From DASRHK01 sp035650495 (GTDB taxonomy: Bacteria; Pseudomonadota; Gammaproteobacteria; Nevskiales; Nevskiaceae): a stretch of 14,393 nucleotides of DNA. The position numbers and the translations under genes were made by a program. The first letter of the stretch is position 1. Every line of letters begins with the position of its first letter. Under the pieces are notes generated by a model. The model saw only the letters and a list, made by a program, of their open reading frames with translations, made no database searches and was not told the origin of the DNA. Where the stretch lies: contig DASRHK010000109.1 in the NCBI GenBank assembly GCA_035650495.1, positions 1 through 14,393 on the forward strand, read 5' to 3'. Positions 7,025 to 13,549 of the stretch are shown here, piece by piece.

Positions 7025-9120
7025 TGCGACGGATGGCGCTCGCCTTGCTGGCTGTGTTGCCCATGGTTGCGCTGGCGAGCGGCGATCCGGAATTCGATCG
7101 CGAGTCGCAGATCGTCGACTGGCTGCGCTCGGTGCGCGCCGCCGCGCCCGATGCGCGGACGCGCGCGCGCGTCGAAGCGCTGACACACTACGAATCGAAA
7201 GCGACGCGGCCTTCACCCGAGCCGCGCAACGGCGATGAAACGGTTGCCGCGTTCAACATCGCGTCCGAGGCGCGCGGCACGCTGCGCGCCTGGGAGCGCA
7301 ACGCCGAATTGCCGCCGGCGAGCATCGCGCGCGTACCGACCTCGAAGGCGGCGACGCCGGGATCGATCATCCATTACGTCGAGTCCGCGAGCTCGGGCGC
7401 CTGCACGTCCGACGAGGTCTGCACCGAGATCGGCGTCCCGGTGCCGATGCCGGTCGATTCGCAAACGCCGGTCGCGGGCTTCCGCACCTACGCTTCACTG
7501 CTTGCGGGCCTGCAGGCGCTGGTCGCGCAGAACAGCGACATCGCCTCGGCGACCACCGTCGGCACGACCGCGGCGAATCGCAACATCGTCGCGTTCGAGA
7601 TCGGCGCCGCCGGATCGCCCGCGTTCCTGCAGTCCGGCGGCATCCACGCGCGCGAATGGATCGCGCCGGAGGTGGTCGCCGGATACCTCGAGCGGCTGAT
7701 CGGGAATCGCCATGACGGCGGGCTGTATCAGTACCTGATCGACAACGTGAAGAGCGTCCTCATCCCGGTGCTCAACGTCGACGGCTTCCTGCAGACCCAG
7801 CGCTTCCCCGATCGCGCGGTGGCATCGACGTGCTCCGAAGACGCGTCGAACGAGCCGCGCGACGGCCGCATGCGCCGCAAGAACATGAGCGCCGATGGCA
7901 CGCTGGTCGACGAAATCCTGACGACGATCGCGGACGACATGCTCGGCGTCGATGCCAATCGCAACAACCTGCCATGGTGGGGCGGCACGCCGGGATCGTC
8001 GGGTAATCCGTGCTCGCTCGTCTATCGCGGCGCGGCGGCCGAGTCCACGCGCGAGCTGCAAGCGCTGACCGCCGCGGCGGCGCTTGCGCCGGCATCGCGC
8101 CTGCGGCTCTACATCGACACGCACTCATACACGCGCGCATATCTCGCGGCCGATACCGGCAACGCCAGACGCGATGCGATCCAGCAGCAGCTCGCGCAGC
8201 GGATGAGCGCCGTCGCCGGCGGCCGCTACAGCTACAGCGCGTCCTCGCCCGGTCATGGCATCGGCAGCACCGACGAGCATTTCGCAAATACCTATCAGAT
8301 CCCGGCGTACACGCTGGAAGTCGAGCCGACGATCGCCGGCGGCATTGCCGATTACGGCGGCATCGACGTCCCCGACAGCGGCTTCATCCTGCCGTCAGCG
8401 GAAGTCCCGCGCGTGCGCGACGAGATGGTCAGCGCGACCGTGCTCGGCGTGTATCGGCAATCGGGTCCGCCGAGCGTGAGCGACATCGTCATCTTCGCCG
8501 GGCCCGACGCGCTCGGCTTCCAGGGCATGTGGCTGCAGAGCGGAAACCAGCGCACGTTCCACGTGGCGTCACCGGCGTCGCTGCAGGCCGGCGGAAGCTA
8601 CACGCTGACGGTCGGCTTCACCAAGCCGATGCGCGTGCGCGACAGCGCGGGCGAGATCACGCAATATCCGGGACAGAGCGTCGCGCTCGATCCGACGCTC
8701 GCGCTGGAAGGCCTGGATGCGCAGGGACAACCCTTCACCGTGCCGATCGCGACGACGTCGGGCCACTGGTACGGTGCGCACTACGTGAACGACGCCTATG
8801 CGGTCGACTTCCAGATTCCCGCCGGGACGCCGATCGCCGGCGCCAGGCGCCTTTCGCTGGCGGTGACCGCGTCCGATTTCAGCGGTAACGCGCTCGACGC
8901 CAATCCCGCGACGCCGGTCGACTGGAGTGACGGTGCGTGGTCGGGCTACGAGGACGCGACCTGCGCGAGCGGCGACGTCGGCGGCACCGACCGCTCCGCG
9001 CGCCTCATCGACGACGGCTCGCCGCTCTGCGCCGGAGCTGGCGGAGACGGCGGCGGCGGCGCCATCGATCTCGCCTCGCTCATCGCACTCTTGCTCCTCC
9101 GGAGATTCCGCAGATCATGA
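7024..9120 (+). CDS. Secreted M14-family zinc carboxypeptidase with GlyGly-CTERM-like tail
   Basis: The product is 698 residues with a signal peptide (hydrophobic residues 4-18, ending ALAS). The M14 metallocarboxypeptidase domain spans roughly residues 150-480. The zinc ligands are in 'GGIHAREWIAPE' (His208, Glu211) and 'IDTHSY' (His367). The substrate-binding 'DANRNN' (Asn312, Arg313) matches the Asn-Arg pair of carboxypeptidase A. The catalytic Glu is Glu432 in 'YTLEVEP'. All expected active-site residues are therefore present. After the catalytic domain comes about 200 residues of beta-rich, Ig-like or uncharacterised sequence. The C-terminus is 'GGDGGGG' (673-679), a hydrophobic stretch (683-692) and RRFRR, a good GlyGly-CTERM rhombosortase-type sorting signal. 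The likely location is the cell surface or outside the cell, trimming C-terminal residues from peptides. It overlaps pdxH by 1 bp and the SDR gene by 4 bp. Confidence 0.93.
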   Translation: MRRMALALLAVLPMVALASGDPEFDRESQIVDWLRSVRAAAPDARTRARVEALTHYESKATRPSPEPRNGDETVAAFNIASEARGTLRAWERNAELPPASIARVPTSKAATPGSIIHYVESASSGACTSDEVCTEIGVPVPMPVDSQTPVAGFRTYASLLAGLQALVAQNSDIASATTVGTTAANRNIVAFEIGAAGSPAFLQSGGIHAREWIAPEVVAGYLERLIGNRHDGGLYQYLIDNVKSVLIPVLNVDGFLQTQRFPDRAVASTCSEDASNEPRDGRMRRKNMSADGTLVDEILTTIADDMLGVDANRNNLPWWGGTPGSSGNPCSLVYRGAAAESTRELQALTAAAALAPASRLRLYIDTHSYTRAYLAADTGNARRDAIQQQLAQRMSAVAGGRYSYSASSPGHGIGSTDEHFANTYQIPAYTLEVEPTIAGGIADYGGIDVPDSGFILPSAEVPRVRDEMVSATVLGVYRQSGPPSVSDIVIFAGPDALGFQGMWLQSGNQRTFHVASPASLQAGGSYTLTVGFTKPMRVRDSAGEITQYPGQSVALDPTLALEGLDAQGQPFTVPIATTSGHWYGAHYVNDAYAVDFQIPAGTPIAGARRLSLAVTASDFSGNALDANPATPVDWSDGAWSGYEDATCASGDVGGTDRSARLIDDGSPLCAGAGGDGGGGAIDLASLIALLLLRRFRRS

Positions 9121-9932
9121 AGCAGCCCTTCGATTACTCCGGCAAGGTCGTCTTCGTGTCCGGCGGCACGAGCGGCATCAATCTCGGGATCGCGCACGCG
9201 TTCGCCGCCGCCGGCGCAAAGCTCGCCGTGATCTCGCGCAAGCAGGACAAGGTCGACGCGGCGGTTGCCGCGCTGTCGAAGCACGGCCACGAGGCGATTG
9301 GTTTCGCCTGCGACGTGCGCGAGTACGCGAAGGTCGAGGAGTCGTTGAAAGCCGCGCACGCGAAGCTCGGGCCGATCGACGTCCTGGTTTCCGGCGCCGC
9401 CGGCAATTTCCCGGCGCCGGCGCTCGGCATGTCGTCGAACGCGTTCCGCTCCGTGATCGAGATCGACCTGCTCGGGACCTTCCACGTGCTGCGCGCGGCG
9501 TTCCCGGCGCTGAAGAAGCCGGGCGCGTCGATCATCAACATCTCGGCGCCGCAGTCCTACAACCCGATGGAATTGCAGATGCACGTGTGCGCCGCGAAAG
9601 CCGGCGTCGACATGGTCACGCGCGTCGCGGCGATGGAATGGGGACCGGCGGGCATCCGCGTGAACTCTGTGGTCCCCGGGCCGATCGACAGGACCGAAGG
9701 CATGAGCCGGCTCGCGCCGACGCCGGAGACGCGCAAGCTCGTCGCCGACAGCGTGCCGCTCGGACGCTTCGGCGAAGTGAGCCACATCGCGGATTGTTGC
9801 TTGTGGCTCGCCAGCGCGATGGCGGAATACGTGACCGGGACGGTGATCCCGGTCGATGGCGGCTGGAGCCTCGGCGGCACCAGCATCTCGAGCGCGGGGA
9901 TGAAGAAGATGTTCCAGATGGGCGGAGCCTGA
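9117..9932 (+). CDS. SDR oxidoreductase, 2,4-dienoyl-CoA reductase-like
   Basis: The product is 271 residues, starting at ATG 9117 (ATGA overlap with the carboxypeptidase stop); a GGAG at 9101-9104 is a possible, rather distant SD. The frame continues upstream, but only as a shadow inside the carboxypeptidase gene. The nucleotide-binding motif is 'VSGGTSGINLG' and the C-terminal SDR hallmark is 'VTGTVIPVDGGWSLGG'. The segment 'HVCAAKAGVDMVTRVAAMEWGPAGIRVNSVVPGPI' plus the following 'TEGMSRLAP' strongly resembles peroxisomal-type 2,4-dienoyl-CoA reductase (DECR2). The usual YxxxK tyrosine is absent: Val157 stands four residues before Lys161. The Lys161/Asp165 spacing matches the Lys-Asp pair of DECR2. 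The likely role is NADPH-dependent reduction of a 2,4-dienoyl-CoA during unsaturated fatty-acid beta-oxidation. The exact substrate is inferred. Confidence 0.88.
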   Translation: MKQPFDYSGKVVFVSGGTSGINLGIAHAFAAAGAKLAVISRKQDKVDAAVAALSKHGHEAIGFACDVREYAKVEESLKAAHAKLGPIDVLVSGAAGNFPAPALGMSSNAFRSVIEIDLLGTFHVLRAAFPALKKPGASIINISAPQSYNPMELQMHVCAAKAGVDMVTRVAAMEWGPAGIRVNSVVPGPIDRTEGMSRLAPTPETRKLVADSVPLGRFGEVSHIADCCLWLASAMAEYVTGTVIPVDGGWSLGGTSISSAGMKKMFQMGGA

Positions 9933-9940
9933 CCCGCACA

Positions 9941-9978
9941 AAAAAGGCCGCAGCGGCTTCGTGCCGATCGGCCTTTTT
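9941..9978. terminator. Bidirectional intrinsic terminator
   Basis: AAAAAGGCCG at 9941-9950 pairs with CGGCCTTTTT at 9969-9978, and an inner CGGC/GCCG stem sits around a TTCGT loop. The stem is followed by a T-run on the + strand, and on the - strand by six T's. It lies 8 bp after the SDR stop (+) and about 53 bp after the csp stop (-), so it can end both convergent units. Confidence 0.85.
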
Positions 9979-10031
9979 CGCGACGACCCGTGCTAACGAG
10001 GATTCAGGTCGCCAGACTCGAACCTGTTCGC

Positions 10032-10247
10032 TCAGCTGACGACGGCGACATCCTCCGCCTGCAGGCCCTTCTGGCCCTGGACCACGCTGAACTGTACCTG
10101 CTGCCCTTCTTGCAACGTGCGGTAGCCTTCGCCGCGGATCTGCCGGAAATGGACGAACACGTCTTCCTGTCCAGATGCACGGCTGATAAACCCATAGCCC
10201 TTCGCGTTGTCGAACCACTTCACGGTGCCGGTCTCACGATTTGCCAT
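10032..10247 (-). CDS. Cold-shock domain protein (CspA family)
   Basis: This is a 71-residue single cold-shock domain. It carries 'GTVKWFDNAKGYGFI' with RNP1 (KGYGFI, 16-21) and RNP2 (VFVHF, 30-34). Such proteins bind single-stranded RNA and DNA and act as RNA chaperones in the cytoplasm. The N-terminal 'MANRETGTVKWF' and the C-terminal 'GQKGLQAEDV' are typical of proteobacterial Csps. An SD-like AAGGGA lies about 10 nt upstream of ATG 10247. The predicted leader is long (about 130 nt) and structured, as known for cold-inducible cspA genes. Whether this copy is cold-induced cannot be told from sequence; family members also include constitutive forms. It is divergent from the M48 gene and convergent with the SDR gene. 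Confidence 0.96.
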   Translation of the reverse strand: MANRETGTVKWFDNAKGYGFISRASGQEDVFVHFRQIRGEGYRTLQEGQQVQFSVVQGQKGLQAEDVAVVS

Positions 10248-10269
10248 AAATCAAATCCCTTCCTGTCGC

Positions 10270-10329
10270 ATCAGGGCGGCGTACGCCGCCGGACCACAGC
10301 GGCTTGCGCCGCTGACCATGAGGCCTGAT
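10270..10329 (-). promoter_or_regulatory. Structured csp 5' leader: two hairpins closed by an outer stem
   Basis: A perfect 16-bp palindrome GGCGGCGTACGCCGCC is at 10275-10290. A 7-bp hairpin CAGCGGC-TTGC-GCCGCTG is at 10297-10314. ATCAGG (10270-10275) pairs with CCTGAT (10324-10329), so the two hairpins can be closed into a three-way junction. The structure ends about 23 nt before the csp start codon, adjacent to the SD. It may control mRNA stability or translation, or act as a temperature sensor; this role is inferred from position and from the known behaviour of cspA leaders. Base pairs are seen directly in the sequence. Confidence 0.6.
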
Positions 10330-10383
10330 CCCTACGAGAATCCCCCAATAGAAACAATAGCCCCCAGGCTTTCGCCCGCGCCT

Positions 10384-10411
10384 ACTGTACATAAAAGGGC
10401 CGCAGCGTCAA
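10384..10411 (-). promoter_or_regulatory. Candidate sigma70 promoter of csp
   Basis: On the - strand TTGACG (5 of 6 to TTGACA) lies at 10406-10411. After a 16-bp spacer comes TACAGT (4 of 6 to TATAAT) at 10384-10389. Transcription would start near 10377, giving a leader of about 130 nt before ATG 10247. This is a consensus match only. Confidence 0.5.
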
Positions 10412-10460
10412 AGGACCGTCACGGGCTGGATGCCAGCGTCGCTGGCGCTTCGGCTTGGCC

Positions 10461-10466
10461 TATCAT
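10461..10466 (+). promoter_or_regulatory. Candidate -10 element upstream of the M48 gene
   Basis: TATCAT matches TATAAT in 5 of 6 positions and sits 27 bp before the GTG start. No good -35 box is seen 16-18 bp upstream. Between 10432 and 10446 there is a small inverted repeat (GCCAGC-GTC-GCTGGC) near where a -35 would be. This is weak evidence. The rest of the 10248-10493 gap is accounted for by the csp leader and csp promoter. Confidence 0.25.
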
Positions 10467-10493
10467 GCGCGACCGGAGACCGGGAGAAAGGCT

Positions 10494-11264
10494 GTGAAAC
10501 CAATCCTCTGCATCAGCTTCGCCAGCGCCGCCCTGATCGCAGCCGGCTGCGCGACCAGCCCGCTCGGCCGCAGCCAGCTCAAGCTGGTCTCCGACGATCA
10601 GATGGCGCAGATGGGCGTCGCCGCCTTCCGCGACATGCAGAAGAAGGTCCCGCGCTCGATCGACGAGCGGCAGAACCGCTACGTGACCTGCGTGGCCAAC
10701 GCGATCACCAACGAGATCCAGGAGCAGCGCACCTGGGAGGTCGAGGTCTTCAACGACAAGCAGGTGAACGCCTTCGCGCTCCCCGGCGGCAAGATCGGCG
10801 TCTATTCCGGATTGCTCAAGGTCGCCGTCACCCAGGATCAGCTCGCCGCGGTCATCGGCCACGAGGTCTCGCACGTGCTCGCGGGACATTCCTCGGAGCG
10901 CATGTCGCAGCAGATGGTCGGCGACGTCGGCACCACCGTCGTCTCGGCGGCGACCGGCGTCGACGCCCAGGCGCTCGGCGTCGCGGCGAACGTGTTCTTC
11001 CTGCTGCCGTTCTCCCGCACGCAGGAGACCGAGGCCGACCTGCTCGGGCTCGATCTCATGTCGATGGCGGGATTCAATCCGGAAGGCGCGATCGCGCTGT
11101 GGCAGAACATGTCCCACGCCGGCGGCGAGCATCCACCGGAGATGCTGTCGACGCACCCCGCCGATCAGTCGCGCATCCGCGAGCTCAACAACCGGCTGCC
11201 GAAGGCGCGGCAGCTCTATCAGCACGCCCGCGAATCCGGGCTGCGCCCGGGCTGCTCAGCCTGA
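10494..11264 (+). CDS. M48-family metallopeptidase lipoprotein (LoiP/BepA-like)
   Basis: The product is 256 residues. GTG 10494 is chosen because it follows a good SD (GGAG at 10483-10486, 7-nt spacing) and places a signal peptide with lipobox LIAAGC (Cys19) at the N-terminus. An ATG at 10464 would add ten residues with no SD. The catalytic core is 'GHEVSHVLAGH' (His123, Glu124, His127) and the third zinc ligand Glu178 in 'ETEAD'. This is the M48 pattern HExxH plus ExxAD. It is probably an outer-membrane-anchored periplasmic protease, a group known for quality control of outer-membrane assembly. Length and layout match the LoiP/YcaL group rather than BepA, which carries extra TPR repeats. It overlaps the convergent ABC-ATPase gene by 9 bp. 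Confidence 0.93.
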   Translation: MKPILCISFASAALIAAGCATSPLGRSQLKLVSDDQMAQMGVAAFRDMQKKVPRSIDERQNRYVTCVANAITNEIQEQRTWEVEVFNDKQVNAFALPGGKIGVYSGLLKVAVTQDQLAAVIGHEVSHVLAGHSSERMSQQMVGDVGTTVVSAATGVDAQALGVAANVFFLLPFSRTQETEADLLGLDLMSMAGFNPEGAIALWQNMSHAGGEHPPEMLSTHPADQSRIRELNNRLPKARQLYQHARESGLRPGCSA

Positions 11265-12314
11265 GGCGCCCTCGTCTTCGTCGTCGCGCGCCGGCGCCTC
11301 GTCGGGCGCGTGCACGACGCGCGGCGCCGGCGTCGCATAGAAGCAGGCGGCGAAGCCTCCGCTGATCGTGCGCCGGCTCGGCGGCACCGCCATCGCGCAG
11401 CGCGCGTCTGCGACCGGACAGCGCGTGCGGAACACGCAGCCGCTGGGCGGAAACCGCGGGTCGGGAACCTCGCCACCGATGACGCGCTGCTCGCGCGTTG
11501 ATCGCCCCGGGATCGCTGCGAGCAGCGCCTGCGTGTACGGATGCTGCGGCTTGCTGAACAGCGTGTCGGACGATGCCGTCTCCATCACGCGGCCGAGATA
11601 CATCACCATCACGCGGTGCGAGAGGTAGCGCACGGCCGCGAGATCGTGCGAGATGAAGATCATCGACAACCCCGACTCGTCCTGCAGGTCGCGCAGCAGG
11701 TTGATGATCTGCGCCTGCACGGAAACGTCGAGCGCGGAGATCGGCTCGTCGCAGATCAGGATGCGCGGCTGCACGATGAGCGCGCGTGCGATCGCCACGC
11801 GCTGCGCCTGTCCTCCGGAAAGCTCGTGCGGATGGCGCTTGAGCAGCGCGTCGCCCAGGCCGACCCGCTGCACGGCCGCCCGCGTCCGTGCGGTCCGCTC
11901 CTTCGCGGGGCTCTCCGGATACAGCGCCTCGAGCGGCTCGGCCACGATGCGCTCGACCGTCATCCGCGGATCGAGGCTCGATGCCGGATCCTGGAACACC
12001 ATCTGGATCTGCCGCCGCAGCGGACGCCACTGCGCTTCGCTCAGGCGCGAGATGTCGCGGCCGTCGAAGTTGATCGCGCCCGCATTGGCGCTCTGCAAGC
12101 CGACCAGCACGCGCGCCAGCGTCGACTTGCCGCAGCCCGATTCGCCGACGATGCCGAGCGTCTCGCCCTCGTGGAGATTGAGATGGACATCGCGCAGCGC
12201 GTGCACCGGCACACCGTCGCGACCCGGATAGCGCAGCGCGAGGCGGCGCACTGCGAGCAGCAGCGCATCGCCGGTCTTGAGGCGCGCAAATTGCCCGCTC
12301 GCGGTCATGCGCAT
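11256..12314 (-). CDS. Oligopeptide/dipeptide ABC transporter ATP-binding protein (OppF/DppF-type)
   Basis: The product is 352 residues, starting at ATG 12314, which overlaps the antiporter stop by one base (TGATG); ATG 12308 is an alternative. All ATPase motifs are present: Walker A 'GESGCGKST' (57-65), Q-loop 'VFQDPASSLDPRM' (106-118), signature 'LSGGQAQRVAIARAL' (165-179), Walker B 'ILICDEP' (185-191) with Asp189-Glu190, and the H-loop His223. The C-terminal oligo_HPY region follows ('KPQHPYTQALLAAIP', 255-269) with Cys residues at 293, 299 and 306. This is typical of OppF/DppF, which energise peptide uptake together with OppD/DppD and two permeases. No such partners are in the window, so it is either an orphan or they lie elsewhere. 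The last about 20 residues are acidic. Confidence 0.93.
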   Translation of the reverse strand: MRMTASGQFARLKTGDALLLAVRRLALRYPGRDGVPVHALRDVHLNLHEGETLGIVGESGCGKSTLARVLVGLQSANAGAINFDGRDISRLSEAQWRPLRRQIQMVFQDPASSLDPRMTVERIVAEPLEALYPESPAKERTARTRAAVQRVGLGDALLKRHPHELSGGQAQRVAIARALIVQPRILICDEPISALDVSVQAQIINLLRDLQDESGLSMIFISHDLAAVRYLSHRVMVMYLGRVMETASSDTLFSKPQHPYTQALLAAIPGRSTREQRVIGGEVPDPRFPPSGCVFRTRCPVADARCAMAVPPSRRTISGGFAACFYATPAPRVVHAPDEAPARDDEDEGASG

Positions 12315-13549
12315 CAGGCTTTGGCTCCGAACAGGCGCAGCATCGGCGCGGTGGCGATCGTCGTCGCCAGCGCCATCAGCACGAGCATCGAATAGACCTG
12401 CGGCGACAGCACGCCGACGTCGAGCCCGATGTTGAGGACGATCAGCTCGACCAGCCCGCGTGCGTTCATCAACGATCCGAGGATCGCCGAGTCGCGCCAG
12501 CCGAATCCGATCGCGCGCGCCGACGCCGCGACGCCGCCGAACTTGCCGACGGTCGCCACTGCCACGATCGCTGCGACCGCGAGCCATTGCGCGACACCGT
12601 CGACGAGGCCGATCTGCGTGCGCAGTCCGCTGTAGGCGAAGAACGCCGGCAGGAACACCACGCTCACGACGTCGTGGAGCCGCCGCTCGAGCGCTTGCGC
12701 CAGCGCGCAGTCGTGCGGGATCAGCAGGCCGAACAGGAACGCGCCGAACAGCGCGTGGATGCCGATCCATTCCGTGATCGCGGCCGAGAACAGACAACCG
12801 ACCAGCGCGCTCGCGATCGCGCCGTTGCCCGCCTCATTCGGCGTGACGCGCAGCGACCAGCGTTGCACGAGCGGCCTCACGACGACGAGCATCGCCGCCG
12901 CGAAGCCCAGCGTGCGCAGCACGACCGTCGTGCCATGACCCTGCGCGTCGACCATGCCGACCACCAGCGCGAGCACGCACCAGGCGGCGACATCACCGGC
13001 CGCGGCGCAGGCAAGCGCCATCGAGCCGATCGGCGTGCGCTGCAGGTTGCGGTCAGCGAGGATGCGCGCGAGCACCGGGAACGCGGTGACCGACAACGCG
13101 ACGCCCATGAACAGCTCGAAGTCCGAGGGCGGGACTCGCGGATCGGCGAAGCGCGGATACAGCACGGTGGCCAGCAGCACCCCGAGCGCGAAGGGCGCGA
13201 CCATGCCCGCCGACGCGATCGCAGCGGTACGTCGCCATTCGCCGCGCAGCGTGCCGGCGTTGGTCTCGAGCCCGACGATGAACATGTAGAGGATCACGCC
13301 GATCTGCGCGATCAGCCCGAGCGCGGGCGCAGCGCCCTGCGGCAGCAGCGTCGCCGCCGCGTGTGCACCGATCAGCGACGGACCGAGCAGGATGCCGGCG
13401 AGGATGTCGGCGATGACCTGCGGCTGACCGAGCGGCTTGAGCAGGCGCCCGAGCGCTCTGCCGAGGACGATGATCGCGGCGAGCGTGACGAGGACATGGA
13501 GCAGGACGTTCGTTACTTGCAGATCACCACTCCACCGCCCTGCTGGCAT
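12314..13549 (-). CDS. CPA2-family cation/proton antiporter (Kef/CHX-like membrane domain)
   Basis: The product is 411 residues if it starts at ATG 13549. The open frame runs much further upstream, but only as a shadow of the next gene. It has about 12 hydrophobic segments. The CPA2/CHX region 'SVTAFPVLARILADRNL' (153-169) is followed by 'AAAGDVAAWCVLALVVG' (182-198), where family members usually have an N/D-D-V-(T/A)-A-W motif, so the Asp is kept and the residue before it is Gly. The C-terminal 'MNARGLVELIVLNIGLDVG' (361-379) is also characteristic. There is no cytoplasmic RCK/TrkA-N domain, so it is only the Na+/H+-exchanger-type membrane domain. It probably exchanges K+ or Na+ for H+ across the inner membrane. 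ATG 13549 overlaps the lipoprotein gene by 37 bp and has no clear SD. A CTG at 13522 has GGAG 7 nt upstream. Confidence 0.88.
   Translation of the reverse strand: MPAGRWSGDLQVTNVLLHVLVTLAAIIVLGRALGRLLKPLGQPQVIADILAGILLGPSLIGAHAAATLLPQGAAPALGLIAQIGVILYMFIVGLETNAGTLRGEWRRTAAIASAGMVAPFALGVLLATVLYPRFADPRVPPSDFELFMGVALSVTAFPVLARILADRNLQRTPIGSMALACAAAGDVAAWCVLALVVGMVDAQGHGTTVVLRTLGFAAAMLVVVRPLVQRWSLRVTPNEAGNGAIASALVGCLFSAAITEWIGIHALFGAFLFGLLIPHDCALAQALERRLHDVVSVVFLPAFFAYSGLRTQIGLVDGVAQWLAVAAIVAVATVGKFGGVAASARAIGFGWRDSAILGSLMNARGLVELIVLNIGLDVGVLSPQVYSMLVLMALATTIATAPMLRLFGAKA

Noticed and set aside
8946..9941. 331-codon - strand frame opposite the SDR gene
   Set aside because: Antisense shadow. The SDR on the + strand is unambiguous.
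10384..10396. Cold-box-like GTACAG near the csp promoter
   Set aside because: Only six bases match the E. coli cspA cold box, and they overlap the proposed -10 element rather than the transcript's 5' end.
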